Translations under genes and position numbers: made by a program | NCBI RefSeq assembly: GCF_020360975.1 | Contig: NW_025408667.1 | Span: 2,790,001 to 2,854,000 of the forward strand | Direction of reading: 5' to 3' | DNA: 64,000 bases | DNA from: Hirsutella rhossiliensis | Lineage: Eukaryota; Ascomycota; Sordariomycetes; Hypocreales; Ophiocordycipitaceae | The notes under the pieces: model-generated | What the model was told of the DNA's origin: nothing | The model's input: the letters and a program-made list of their open reading frames with translations, nothing else | The model's database searches: none | In this document: piece after piece, positions 24,711-38,143 of the stretch | Layout of the letters: each line of letters begins with the position of its first letter | Position numbering within the stretch: the first letter of the stretch is position 1

Positions 24711-26757
24711 TCTTATAACTATTAGGAAGAGGGGATTTAGATCTTTAAAATTAGCTAATATTATAAGAGTAAGAGGGGCTATTAATCCCCCTTTCCGTTA
24801 AAGAAGCTAGATTTATCGAAAATTATATCCCTAGTTAAAATAACCTTTTATAAAAGAAGAATCTAGATTTAGAAGATATTTATAGAATTATAACTAATAA
24901 AGTAACTAAATAAAGGCTCTAGGATTAAGCTTTCTTTTCTTCTTTCTTTTTAGCTATATATTAGTAGTTATTATATATATATTATAGCTATAGGTATAAA
25001 GGTAGGCTAGCGAGGCCCTCTTTTTTATAAAGAGCTTAAGGGGGTATTTTTAGTTTATTCCTTAGTTTAGTTCCCTAAGGTCCTTAAGGTCCCTAAGGGT
25101 CCGGTTCTAAAAGTAATAGGCGGTCTTAACGACTTCCCTTTAAAGGTTATAGGGAAGCTTTATAGTAGGTCTTATCGTACGGGCCCTTTATATTATAGCA
25201 CCCCTTAATCTTTCTACCCCTCCGTTTTAGGCCTAGGTATTTAGTACTAATAGGAAGGGTAAAATGCCCCTTTTTCGGAGCTAATTTAAGATATCCTTTA
25301 TAAATAGCTCTCTATTAGACTATATCTTCTTTACCTTTTAGTCGAAGTAGGATTTTATTTAGTTAACGAAGTCTTAGAAGGTAAACTAGTTATACTTACT
25401 TAGGTAGGTCTATAAGAAATAAGGGAAAACCATCCCTAAAAAAGCGTTTATAAAAAACATTACTATAATAAAGCTTTCCTAATCCTTAGAGACGTCGGTC
25501 TAGTTAACTTAAATTTCCTTATATAGCTAGTCCGGCCGTAAAAGGGTTCGTTTAGAAATTCATCTCTTAGTCTTTCTTTAGCTAAAGTATTTATATTTAA
25601 CGGTCTTTAGGCCCCTTATTTATACGCCTTATTATTAGCCTAGCTTATATAAAGCTAGGGGGCCTAGGTAACTAAATTATATATATTAAAGAAGGCCGTC
25701 TTCTTAAGCTATTAAAAGAGGGTCCTTTATAGTAGACTTATTCTTCTTAGTAAGGAAAGCTAACTTCTTAAGTAGTTCCTTATTAAGGATAGGTCGGAAT
25801 TCGAGAATAAATTAACTAAATATTTCCTTAATAAGCTTAATCGTCTAATTCTTTTAGACTAGCCTCGTAGGCTCTAACGTTATATCCTAGAAGATTCCTT
25901 CCTCTTAAAGAAAGCGGAAGGAAATTAAGTTCGTTAAAAATCGAGGGTAAAAAGCTACCCTTTTTCGTCGAAAAGTTTATATAGACCTATTAAGTAATTC
26001 TATCGTAAAATTCGCCCTTCTATATCCCTCTATCTATATAGTTAATTTCCTAGCAATAATATATTCCCTTTATACCTTCTTAAAGGACTAAGATCGTAAT
26101 ATTATATTATAGATATTAAGGGAAGCACTAGAGTTAAGGATAGCTAGTTTTTATAGGGGATAATTATAGGGCTTTAATAGTTAGTCTTAGCTTTCTTAAT
26201 CTATAAGGAAGACGAAGGCTAGATTTACTATACTAATAATTCTTCCTTAAATTTATAGCTTAAATAAGGGCAGCGGCGTTATTAGTTACTATTTCTTAGC
26301 AACCTAAATATCGTCTATTTTCTTCTATAACAAGGGGTCCTCCTTAAGAGACTATTATATTATTTCTTATAGCCTCTTTAAAGGGTTAAATCCTTTAGGT
26401 CGGTTTTCTTCGAAGACCTACTAGTATTATAATAACTAATAGCCTAGGGATTTATAGGCTAGGCAGCCGTTTCGTTACTTAGTCTTTTACTTCTTCGAGG
26501 AATCCTTATCTTAATTTAGAAGGTTTACTTAAAAACCTCTATTCTTTACTCCTTATTACTAATATTAACGAGGTTCGATTTCGACTAGTTCCTTGATTTT
26601 TCGACTAATAGACTAAAAGGTCTATTAGGGAACTAGCCGGGCCGGTCTAACTAATAGGACCGGGGCTAGGCCTAGAGTAAGAAGTAGAGACGGGGCCGGG
26701 CCTAGGGCAGCCGTTAAAGACAGTATTAATACTCTTAAGGGAGGAGGAGCCGAGGGG

Positions 26758-26781
26758 TAGTAGTAGTAGTAGTAGTAGAGA
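26758..26781. repeat. (TAG)n microsatellite inside A3
   Basis: About eight TAG units in a row. The matching part of A1 (near 9750-9790) is a mixed CAG/GCAG alanine-type tract. The pure TAG run is what RIP (CAG to TAG) would make of it. Confidence 0.75.
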
Positions 26782-27690
26782 CTATAGTAATAAGGGCTAT
26801 AGTAGCTATAGGGGTAGTAGGTCGAGCTATCTAAGTTAAGTGCTAGCTATAAAGGAATAAGACTACTTACTATTATACTTTAGTAGCCTCTTTATTTAGT
26901 TCCTAGCTAGCCTCTTAAAAGATAGTTAAATAACTATTACTAATAGGCTTTATTAATAGAGATATATCCTATAGCTATTAGCCGGAAAGAGCTTTTATAA
27001 GGAAGTATTAGTTAGCTTCCTTAAGGATTTCTTCTTACTTAGGTAGCTATAAAGAAGCTAGTAAGTTCTTAGTAGAAAAGGCTCCTAGGTATACTATATA
27101 GGTCTTCTTAATACGGTTAGTTATATAGCCCCTTAAGGGAGCTATTAAGGTCTTAAGCTTTAAAAGCTACTACCTAGGAGTTTCTTCCTCTTAATAAGAG
27201 ATTAGCTTTATAGTACTAACGTATTTTATTATTACTATATAAGTAGTAGTTAGTAGCTTTATCTTATAAAGGTATTCCTTATAGTAACTCTTAAAGTTAC
27301 CTAAGGTAGTAGAAAAAGCTCTTTATTATACGGAGGTTAGCTTAAAGAGAAGGGAAGCTCCTTCTATAAATTCCGTTACCCTAGGATAAAGAGGGGGCTC
27401 GAGAAGGTCCTACTTATTAAAGAAGACTAAATTATAAATAGTTCTATTTATACTAGCCTATAGCTCCTTTACCTACTTATCCTAATCTTAGGGCTCTATA
27501 AGAATCGTCCTATAAACTATAAGGGTAGTAGAGTCGTTTTTTAATATTATTATAAGGGAAGGGTAGAAAAGTTAGTTAAAAATCGTCTTTTTTAGTAAGA
27601 AGGGTAAAAGGGAGCTACGAGGGATATAAGAAAGGTACCTTTTATAGTAGCTAGAAGGTATAGGAATACTATTCCTCTTAGGCTTATAAC

Positions 27691-28166
27691 TCTCGCGAAG
27701 AGAGATATAAGAAGTATATAAAAATATATAAAGGTAAAATTAAACGTAAGGGGTCGGATAGGTAAGGTAGAGATATATAATTCTTATAAGGGTAGTAATT
27801 ACGGTAAGGGAATAATTATTATATTACCTTAATTCTCCTTCTTTCCTTTATTTAATACCCCTCTTTATACCTATTTAGTATTTCTATTAATAAAGAAGAT
27901 CTTACTTAAAGAAGCTACTAATATACTTTTAACTACTAAGCTTTTTACTAGTTTTTCCCCTCTTTTTTAAGCGTTACTAGTATATCTATCTTATCTTTTA
28001 CTACCTTTATAGGACGCTATCGCTACTTTTACTTCCCCTCTTACCCTTACCCTTATCTTTATACCTCCTTTTAGCTCCTTTCTTAAAACCTATTTTTTAG
28101 CTTCCTAGGTCCCTTATACTAAGGGATATCTCCGAGAACTACGAAATCTAGTTACGCTTCGCGATA
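27691..28166 (-). repeat. LTR of A3 (5' LTR in coding sense)
   Basis: 476 bp with the primer-site complement GGCTTATAAC directly to its left, as in A1. It ends CTTCGCGATA, and G1 sequence starts in mid-element immediately after. Confidence 0.9.
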
Positions 28167-29635
28167 ATATAACCTAGTATTTAATATAAATAATATAAAT
28201 AATATAATAAGAAGATCTAAATAGTTATTATTAATTTAAAGAAAGACCTTAAATAAATTAATAAAGAGCTTAAGTTAAGAGAAGGTATCTCTTAAAGGAA
28301 AGAATAAAGCTTATAAGATAAAATAGAAAATAGCCCCTAGGAATACTAAAAGTATAATAAACTCTTTAAGGAAGAACTTAAGATAGGGTTACCTAAAAAT
28401 AGTTAATAGGACTATAAAATTTATCTTAAGGATAAAATAACGCTAACGTTTTATAAAATTTATAACTTAGACGAAAAATAACTATAAACGCTATATAACT
28501 ACCTCGATAAAAATCTATAAAAGAGATATATATAAACGTTAATATCTAAAGTAAGCTATCTAGTTATATTTATTATAAAGAAAAATAGTAAGCTATAATT
28601 AGTTATTAACTATAGACGATAAAACGATATTATAATAAAAAACTAAATACTATTACTACTTATATTATAATTATAAGAATAACTATATAGTAAAAGAAAG
28701 TTTATAGCTCTTAACCCTAAAGGTACCTATAACTTAATATATATAAAAAAGAGATATAAATAGATAATAGCCTTTAAAATAAATTTAGACTATTTAAATA
28801 TCTAGCAATAATATTTAGACTTATAAATATACTAGCTACCTTTTAATAGATAATTAATAATATCCTATATAGATACTTAGATATCTTTATAGTAGTATAC
28901 TTAGATAATATCTTAATCTTCTTAGATACCTTAAAAGAATATAAAGAATATATCTATAAGGTACTCTATATACTTTAAAATATAAAGTTATTAGTTAAAC
29001 TAAAGAAAGGTAAAGTTCTATATATAGAAAGTAAACTTTCTTAGATATATAAGCTTCCTAAGAGAGATATAAATATAATAAGATAAGATTAATTAGTTAA
29101 AGAACAGCTAATATTAAAGAACGTTAAGGATATATAAAGTCTCCTAGGATTTATAAATTACTACTAACGGTTTATTAAAGATTTTAGAAAGATTATAGAA
29201 CTACTATATTACTTAATAAAGAAGGAGAAAGAATTTATATAAGATAATAAAGCTAATAAAGCTTTCGAATATATTAAAACTACGATTATATAAGAACTAG
29301 TCTTACTTACCTTAAATTTAAAGTAATAAATCGAATATAAAACTAATATATTAGACTTTACTTTAAGAGTTTAAATTAAATAAAGAAATAATAAAGGAAG
29401 GCTATAACTAATTATATTTTACTTAAAGAAGTTATATAGTATAGAACTTAATTACTTTATCTATAATAAAGAATTCCTTATACTTATTTAAGCTTTTAAG
29501 GAGTTTTAATACTACCTTCTTAAAAGTAAATATAAAGTTAAGGTCTATATAGATTATAAGAAGATCTTATATTTTATAATAATATAATAGTTTAATAGAT
29601 AATAGATTTAATACGCCGAATATTTATTAGGATTT
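28167..29635 (+). mobile_element. G1 copy 2, left part (protease-RT-RNase H)
   Basis: Matches G1 copy 1 from about position 766 to 2240 of the window. It contains the segment before RT, the RT (active site again YLDN, near 28900-28920) and most of RNase H. It is more RIP-damaged than copy 1. It begins abruptly at the border of A3, ends with GATTT at 29631-29635, the left target duplication of A4, and continues at 41997 after A4. Confidence 0.88.
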
Positions 29636-30112
29636 TATCGCGAAGCGTAGCTTAATTTTATAGTTCTTAGAAATATCCCTTAGTATAGGGGACCTAGGAA
29701 GCTAAAAATTAGGTTTTAAGGAAGGAGCTAAAAGGAGGTATAAAGAGAAGGGTAAGGGTAAGAGGGGAAGTAAAAGTAGCGATAGCTTCCTATAAAGGTA
29801 GCGAAAGATAAGACGGATATACTAGTAATAGCTAGAAAAGAGGGGAAAAACCAGTAAAATACTTAGTAGTTAAAAGGATATTAGTAGCTTCTTTAAGTAG
29901 GATCTTCTTTATTAATTAAGATATAAGATAGGTATAAAAAGGGGCGTTAGATAAAGGAAAGAAGGAGAATAAAAGCAATATTATAATTAATCCCTTAACT
30001 TTATTACTGCTCCTATAAGAATTAAATCTCTCTGCCCTACCTATCCGACCCCTTACCTTTAATTTTACCTTTATATGTTTTTTATATACTTCTTATATCT
30101 CTCTTCGCGAGA
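29636..30112 (+). repeat. 5' LTR of A4
   Basis: 477 bp, starting TATCGCGAAGCG and ending CTCTTCGCGAGA. It is followed at once by the primer site GTTATAAGCCTAGG (30113-30126). Confidence 0.93.
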
Positions 30113-33100
30113 GTTATAAGCCTAGGAGGAATAGAATTCCTATACCTTCTAGCTACTATAAAAGGCACCTTTCTTATATCCCTCGTAGCTCCCTTTTACC
30201 CCTCTTACTAGAAAAGCCGATTTTTAACCGACTTTTCTACCCCCTCTCTCTTTATAATAATATCGAAAAACGACTCCTCTACTATCCCTATAGTCTATAG
30301 GACGATTCTAATAGAGCCCTAAGATTAGGATAAGTAGGTAAAGGAGCTACGGGCTTATATAAATAGAACTATCTATAATTTAGTCTTCTTTAATAAGTAG
30401 GACCCTCTTAAGCCCCCTCTTTATCTTAAGGCAACGGACTTTATAGAGAGAGCTACCCTCTTCTTCGAGCTAACCTCTCTATAATAAAGAGCCTTTTCTA
30501 CTACCTTAGGCGACTACGAGAGTTATTAAAAGGAGTACCTCTATAAGACGAAGCTGCTAACTATTATACGCACGACGATAACGGAATCCGTTAGTGCCGT
30601 AAAGCTAATCTCTCTTTAAGAGGAAGAGACTCTTAGGTAGTAGCTTTTAAAGCTTAAGACCTCGATAGCTCCCTTAAGGGGCTATATAACTAACCGTATT
30701 AGGAATACCTATATAGTATACCTAGGAGCCTTTTCTACTAGGAACCTACTAGCTTTATCGTAGCTAGCTAAGTAAGAAGAAATCCTTAAGAAAGCTAACT
30801 AATACTTCCTTATAAAAGCTCTTTCCGGCTAGTAGCTATAGGATATATCTCTACTAATAAAGCTTATTAGTAACGGTTACTTAACTATCTTTTAAGAAGC
30901 TAGCTAGGAACTAAACGAAGAGGCTACTAAAGTATAATAGTAAGTAGTCTTATTCCTTTATAGCTAGCACTTAACTTAGATAGCTCGACCTACTGCCCCT
31001 ATAGCTACTATAGCCCTAGTTACTACGGCCCCCGATACTACTACTACGGCTATTGCTCCTTTAGCTCTACCTCCCTCGAGAGCCTTAATACTGTCTTTAA
31101 CGGCTGCCCTAGTCCCAGCCCTAGCTTCGTATCTTACTCCGGGCCCAGCCCCGGTCCCGTTAGTCCGTCCGGCATAACTAGTCCCCTAATAGACTATTTA
31201 GTTTATTAGTCGAAAAATTAAGGAACTAGTCGAAATCGAACCTCGTAAAAATTAGCAATAAGGGGTAAAAAGGGGGGGCTTTTAAGTAGACCTTTTAGAT
31301 CGGGACGAGGATTCCTCGAAGAAATAAAAGACTAAACGAAACGGCTGCCTAGCCTATAAATTACTAAGCTATTAGTTATTATAATACTAGTAAGTCTTTA
31401 AGGAAAACCGACCTAAAGGATTTAACCCTTTAAAGAGGCTATAAGAAATAATATAATAGTCTCTTAAGGAGGACCCCTTATTATAAAAGAAGATATATAA
31501 GATTTAGGTTACTAAGAAATAGTAACTAACGCCGCTGCCCTTATTCGAGCCGTAAATTTAAGGAAAATTCGTTAGTATAGTAAATCCGGTATTTATCTTC
31601 CCTATAGATTAGTAAGACTACCTATTAGGACCCTCCGATTATCCCCTACGAAAATCAGCTATCCTTAACTCCGGTGCTTCCCTTAATATCTATAATATAC
31701 TCTTAAGATTCCGGTCCTTTAAGAAGGTATAGAGGGAATACCTTATTACCGGGGAATTAACTATATAGATAGAGGGATATAGAAGGGTGAATTATACGAT
31801 AAAATTACTTAGTAGGTCTATATAAATTCTTCGACGAAAAAGGGTAGCTTTTTGCCCTCGATTTTTAACGAGCTTAATTTCCTTCCGCTTTCTTTAAAAG
31901 GAAGGAATCTTCTAAGATATAACGTCTAAGCCTATAAGGCTAGTTTAGAAGAAGGAGACTATTAAGCTTATCGAGGAGAAATTCGGTTAATTTATTCTTA
32001 AATTCCGACCTATCCTTAGGAAGGAATCTCTTAAGAAGTTAGCTTTCCCTACTAGGAGGGTAAGTTCTAAGGAGCCTCGTCCGGTAGCTTAAGGAGACGG
32101 TCTTCTTTAGCACGTATAACTTAGTTACCTAGGCCCCCTAGCTTTATATAAGCTAGGCCTATAATAGGGCGTACGAATAAGGGGCCTAAAGACTATTAAG
32201 TCTAAATACTACGGCTAAGGAAAGACTAAGAGACGAATTTCTAGACGAACGCCTTTACGGCCGGACTAGCTATATAAGGAAATTTAGGTCGATTAGACCG
32301 ACGTCTCTAGGGACTAGGAAAGCTTCGTTAGGGTAATGTTTTTTATAGACGCTTTCTTAGGGATAGCTTTCCCCTATTTCCTATAGACTTACTTAAGTAA
32401 GTATAACTAGTCTACCTTTTAGGACTTTATTAACTAGATAAAATCCTACTTTAGCTATAAGGTAAAGAAGATACGGTCTAATAAAGAGCTATTTACTAAG
32501 GATATCTTAAAATAGCTATAAAAAAGGGGCATTTTACCCCTCTTATTAGCACCGAATACCTAGGCCTAGAACGGAGGGGTAGAAAGATTAGGGGGTGCTA
32601 TAATAGAAAGGGCCTATATAATAAGACTTACTATAAAGCTTCTATACGACCTTTAGAGGGAAGTCGTTAAGACCGCCTATTACCTATAGAACCGGACCCT
32701 TAGAGGGACTACCTAAGGAATAGACTAGAAATCCCCCCTTAAGCTCTTTATAAAGAAAAGGGCCTTACTAGCCTACCTTTATACCTATAGCTATAAGTTA
32801 TATATAATAACTACTAATATATAGCTAAAAAGGAAGAAGAAAAGAAAGCTTAATCCTAGAGCCTTTATTAGTTACCTCGTTAGTTATAATTCTATAAATA
32901 TCTTCTAGATCTAGATTCCTCTTTTATAGAAGGTTATTTAGACTAGGGATATAATTTTCAACGAATCTAGCTTCTTTAATAGAAAGAAGGATTAACGGCC
33001 CCTCTTACTCTTATAACGTTAGCTAATTTAGAAGATTTAAATTCCCCCTTTTTAATAGTCTTAAGAAGAGGTCTTAGATAAGGAAATAAAAGAAGAAACC

Positions 33101-35481
33101 GTCGTTAAAGTAGTTAAGGATAACGTTAACTTCGAGGAAGAAAAAGAAGAGGAAGCTACTAGATTAGATAATATAAACAAAGAAGGAGACTATAGGAAAG
33201 CGGTAGAGCTAGAATACGCCTACCTCTCTACGCCTCCTCTTACGTAAGAAGAAGATCTAAAAGTAGCTTTCTCTATTAGTCTTCCTATCTCGACCTCTAA
33301 GGGGGTAGGAAAGGCACCTCTCTTAAAGGATTACTAAGCTGCTTTTTTATCCCTAATTCGAGAAGTAAAGGAAGTTATAGGGCCCGATATAAAAGAAGAC
33401 TAGTTTCTCCTTTATTTCGATCGTTTTTCTAACTTCTATCTAACGCCTATAGAAGACGGTTCCTATAGAGCATTTATAGTAGGCCGGCTCTTTAAGCTAT
33501 AGCTATTAGTAAGGAAGGTATATAAAAGAGACCTCCTAGACCTACTAGTAAACTAGAAGTAGCTAGAAAAACACCCCTTTAGAGACTAGTTTTTCTAGGC
33601 CTAGAAAGACTACCTAGTCTTATATAAGGAGATAGGGTCTTTTAAAGAGGTCCTTAAGGAAAAGGTAAGAGGAAAATAAGACCTTAACTATAAGTAGGTC
33701 TTTATCTATAAGATTAATAAATATAGCTTCCTTTAAAAATATAAAGCCTAGCTAGTTATCTATAGGAACTAGTAAGAAAAAGGGGATCTTCTTACTAGGG
33801 TAACTACCTTAGTAGGGATATCTTTTTAGACCCTTATAGCTATAGTAGTAGAATTCGACCTTAAGCTTAATTAGATAGATATAGTTAACGCCTTTATTAA
33901 CTACCTACTTAAGGAAAAAGAAGTTATCTATATACCCCTTCTACTAGGCTTCTAATAGCTAGGAAAGGTTCTATAGCTTAGGAAAGCTCTATATAAACTA
34001 CGAAAATTACCCTTTCTTTAGTAATAGCATTTAACCGGTTCCCTTAAAGCCCTAGGCTTTAAGAAAGTCCCTTAAGAACTATATATAATATAGATAGGTA
34101 AAACTATAGTCTTCTTTTATATTAACGATATTATCTAGGCCTACCTAAAAGAGGAAGAGGCTATAGCTAGGGAGGCTATAGAAGGCCTATAATAAAGGTA
34201 TAAGATAACTAAGCTAGGGGAGCTAAAGTAGTTCCTAGGAATATAAATCCTTTAAAATAGGTCCTAATAAACTATCTAGCTTATATAGGACGCTTATATC
34301 GATAAGGTCGCTTATAAATTACTCCCTAAATCCCTCGATAAGAAGCTTCCCTCTAGGCCTATATTAAATAAAGAGCTTTTACCTAATCCGTTATTTTAAG
34401 CTAGCGAGTAAGAGAAACACTAATATTAATAGAAGGAAGGCTCCTTACTTTTCTTAGCTATTTCTACTAGACCGGATATCTCTTTTATAGTCTCCTAGCT
34501 AGCTAGGTATAACTAGAATCCTAAGCCCTAGGTATTAAGAAGTAGTAGACTAAGCTATCCTTTATCTTTATTTAATAAGATTATATAGGCTATACTTAAA
34601 AGGGTAGGAAAGAAAGAAATTAGCTGCTAAAATCTTCTTTTATTTAAGCGATTCGTCCTTTACGGATAATTTATTAAATAGAAAGAGCTTATAGGGGTAT
34701 ATTATATCCCTTTTTAGAGGAACTATTACTTAAAGAGCTTCGAAGTAATCTATTATTACGACTTTAAGTATATAGGCAAAGCTACTAGCTCTTTTAGAAG
34801 CGTTAAAAGAAGCAATTTTCCTTAGCCAGCTACTTATATCTTTACGACTATAAATTCCGTCCCTATTAGCTATAGAATGCAATAATATATAGACTATACG
34901 AATTCTTATAGAGGAAAATAGTAAGCTATTAACCTAGCTACGGTATATCGATATCTACTAGTATTAGCTACGCTAAGAGGTCTAAAGGGGACTTATTTCT
35001 ATTTATTAAGTTTTAATAGTATCGATAAAAGCTAACGGTCTTACGAAGCCCCTACTAAAGTAGAAGCTAGCTGTCTTTTTATAGTAAATTAGGCTAAAAG
35101 ACGTTCGAGAGAAGCTATCCTTAAAAGCCCGCCTCGAGAGTCTATAAGAGGAGCTAATAGCACGTAGGAGGAAGGAGACGTCTATAGCTAAAAAGAGGAA
35201 TTAGGACTTATCCTAAAGGAGGGCCCCTAGCTTAATTAGGTCTTATTCTTCTTAAAGGCCTCCTTTTTAAGGACTTATCCTTAGAGAAGCCCCCCTTTCT
35301 TATAGGACTTAATTTCCTCCTTAAGGCCCCTTTTCCTAAAGTAGGTCTAAAAGAGCCTAGGGCTAAAACCTAGATTTCTTAAGTAAGGGATAAGTATAGA
35401 CCAAGACCTCCTCTATACGCTTACCGGCCTAGGTATTTAGCTTTACCCTTTCTATAAGGGCAAGCTATAGCTAAGGGGGTA

Positions 35482-35891
35482 TATCGCGAAGTATAGCTTA
35501 ATTTTATAGTTCTTAGAGATATCCCTTAGTATAAGGGACCTAGGAAGCTAAAAAGCAGGTTTTAAGGAAGGAGCTAAAAGGAGGTATAGAGAGGAGGGTA
35601 GGGGTAAGAGGGGAAGTAAAAGTAGCGATAGCTTCCTATAAAGGTAGCGAAAGATAAGACGGATATACCGGTAACGGCTAGAAAAGATAGGAAAAACTAG
35701 TAAAAAGCTCGGTAGTTAAAAGGATATTAATAGCTTCTTTAAGTAGGATCTTCTTTATTAATTAAGATATAAGATAGGTATAAAGAGGGGCGTTAAATAG
35801 AGGAAAGAAAGAGAATAAAAGCAATATAATAATTACTCCCTTACCTTTATTACTGCTCCTATAAGAATTAAATCTCTCTGCCCTACCTATC
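35482..35891 (+). repeat. 3' LTR of A4, first part
   Basis: 410 bp of the LTR, preceded by the purine tract AAGGGGGTA. It is interrupted after CTATC (35887-35891) by B2; the remaining 67 bp are at 41925-41991. Confidence 0.92.
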
Positions 35892-36459
35892 TCTTAAGGT
35901 ATATAAGCAAAAGCGGAATTTTAGGAAATTAAGGAATCACGTAAGACTACGTAATATAGGGGAAGAAGGAGTATAAGGTAGGATTTTCAACGGAATTTAT
36001 TGGTAGTGTATTAGTGTGTAGAAGAGGTGTTAAAGTTAATAATACTCAATCTATTTACTAGCGGACATGCTGTCTTATATAGACAATTGTAGCTGAACGG
36101 AAGAACCTTTCGGGACTAGATTTAGGCTGCCGTATAGCCCTAAGACTAGGGAATTCCGTGATATCTCGAGTAAATCTAGAAGTGTCTTAGTTCCACTAAT
36201 ATTCGTGTTTAGAGGAGGTTGGTCGTGCCGGTGTTCTTAAGAGGTCTTAGCTAGCATTCTAAGCTAGCTCTGTTCCTTCGATTCCCGATTATACGATAAC
36301 CAGCAATCCGTTTAATGCATAATGACATGCAAAATAACGAGCGACTCTTGCTCTATAGGATGAGATTTTGTCTATAATTAATATACTACTTATTGGCTTA
36401 TATAATCGGGAGAGTATATTATAGCTGCTTTATTTATAGTAGGAACACCGTTCCTTATA
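35892..36459 (-). repeat. LTR of B2 (3' LTR in coding sense)
   Basis: 568 bp. It contains a 16-base palindromic hairpin (CACGTA-AGAC-TACGTA/G) about 37-54 bases from its left end. The same palindrome is the breakpoint of the truncated LTR at 52359-52875. Confidence 0.95.
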
Positions 36460-36828
36460 GCCTCCCTTAAAGAGTAGATTTATATACTTTTTACTAATTT
36501 ATTTATAGTAGTATATATATAGGGTAAAACCTAATATAGGAAAACCATTCTTATACCTTAATAGGATATATAAAAACCTATTCTTTCTTAGGAAAACAAA
36601 ATCCTTAGGTATATACTAATAGAAAACCTATAGTAGGAAAAATCTATAGTTATAATAATTATTTATAGGATAACCTTATATAAGGTAAAACCTATTATTG
36701 CTAGGAAAATCTTAATAGATAAAACCTAGTAAATATTTCTCTAGGAAACTTAAAAGGAAAAACCTAGTAAGGGAAAGATATAGAAAGTATAAGAAATATC
36801 TAAAAACCCCTTTTAATTGCTTAGGAAC

Positions 36829-37113
36829 TTATATTAAGGATAGACCGTTTCTAAATTTATAGAGTAATCTAGGTCTTAATTCCTTCGTAAAAATATCAGC
36901 TATATTATCTTCTAATTTAATATAAAAAACTCTAATTTCCCCTTCTCTTATACTAGTTCTAGTATAGTAATAGGCTAATCTTATATGCTTAGACATTTTA
37001 TAAAATTCCGGATTTTCTACTAATTTAATAGCAGCAGTATTATCCGTTAAAATAGGAGGTATAGTATTAGGAATCTTAATAGATAGATCCTTAGTAATAT
37101 TTTTAAAAAGCAT
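36829..37113 (-). pseudogene. RNase H fragment of B2
   Basis: A 94-codon open stretch. It reads as the C-terminal copia RNase H: a T-D-N-T-A-A-I-K-L motif (residues 23-31) with the catalytic aspartate, then K-H-I-R-L-A-Y-Y-Y and a closing N-I-A-D-I-F-T-K-E motif (residues 69-77), where copia proteins usually have an ADxxTK box. The upstream RNase H part lies to about 37500 but contains stops. It is part of a polyprotein, not an independent gene. Confidence 0.85.
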
Positions 37114-37792
37114 GTTTAAATAAACAGCTTCTTTATTTGCCTCCCTAAGGCTAATATACTCTGCTTCGTAGGTAGAAAGGGCAACGGCTTTCTGCTTAGA
37201 GCAAGCCTAGCTTATTATATTATTATATATATAAAACAGTAACCGGAAAGGATTTTCCGTCCGTTAAATCCGACGCCTAGCTAGAGTCGGTAAAACCCTT
37301 TATATATAGATAGGTAAAAGGGATATTGCAATTATATTTAATCTTTAGGCTAGGGAATTTATTTAAATATTTCTAAATTATATTTAAAGCCTTAAAATAC
37401 GTCTAGTCGGGCTTAGCCGCGAATCTAGCGCAGGAAATTACAGAATATAAGATATCTAGCCTAGTAAATAAGGCTAAGTATAATAGATATCTTATTTCTT
37501 TCTAAAATTGTAATATATCTTCCTTAGAAGGTAATTCCTTTGCTTTTATAAGCTTAAAGCCTACTATAGCGGGTAAATTCGAAGTTCCTAAACCTTCTTT
37601 ATTAAATTCCTTTAATTTATTTAAGGTATAATTTTCTTAGGATATATATAGCTCTTTATTTTCTTAGTTTATTATAATATTTAGACCTAAGAAGTCTTTT
37701 ATATCTCCTAAGATAGTAAAATCTAGGAATTTAGATAATTCTTTAAATAATCTTTCTTCTATTATAGATTTAGAGGGCCCTACTATAAGAAA

Positions 37793-37804
37793 GTCGTTGA
37801 CGTA
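37793..37804 (-). other. RT active-site box of B2, mutated to YVND
   Basis: Minus-strand codons TAC GTC AAC GAC give Y-V-N-D in the context A-I-Y-V-N-D-F-L-I-V. The family motif is YVDD, so the first catalytic aspartate is replaced through G-to-A, the RIP-type change. This alone should inactivate the polymerase. Confidence 0.85.
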
Positions 37805-37906
37805 AATTGCTAAGGCTATACTATAGTCCTTATTTATAAATACTCCTTTGTCTATTAAAAGAGGAAGAAATCCGAGATTATTTAGTATAATTTTAAAATG
37901 ATTATA

Positions 37907-38143
37907 CTAGAGCTTAGGACTTTGTTTTAGGCTATATAATGCTTTCTTTAGCTTTGCTTTAATTTGACCGGTTTTATATAGGTCTAGGAATTTAGTTAAT
38001 TTAATTCCTTTAGCTCTATAAGCTAATCTATATTTTAAATAATATTCTTTAAGAGCGTATTCTTCGTAGCCTATAGGAAGATCGATATATACTTCGCTAT
38101 CTATATCGGCATATACGAAGGCATTTGTTATATCTATTTGCAA
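37907..38143 (-). pseudogene. Reverse transcriptase N-terminal fragment of B2
   Basis: A 78-codon open stretch beginning M-Q-I-D-I-T-N-A-F (the copia Q-x-D-V-x-x-A-F motif with the first catalytic aspartate) and ending in L-K-K-A-L-Y-S-L-K-Q-S-P, the hallmark copia motif (usually L-Y-G-L-K-Q; the glycine is now serine). Recognition as Ty1/copia RT is strong. Stops separate it from the active-site box at 37793-37804. Confidence 0.9.

Larger units (their letters stand above)
21104..28166 (-). mobile_element. Copia element A3, full length with a nested solo LTR
   Basis: Family A in minus orientation with LTRs 21104-21591 and 27691-28166. It carries all internal regions seen in A1 plus a 696-bp family C solo LTR at 24015-24710. 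Without the insert and one duplication it is ~6.36 kb, close to the 6.25 kb of A1. The five bases outside the two ends (TTAAT left, ATATA right) do not match, and the flanks belong to different elements (G2 on the left, G1 on the right). It is therefore not a simple insertion. All genes are destroyed by RIP. Confidence 0.88.
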
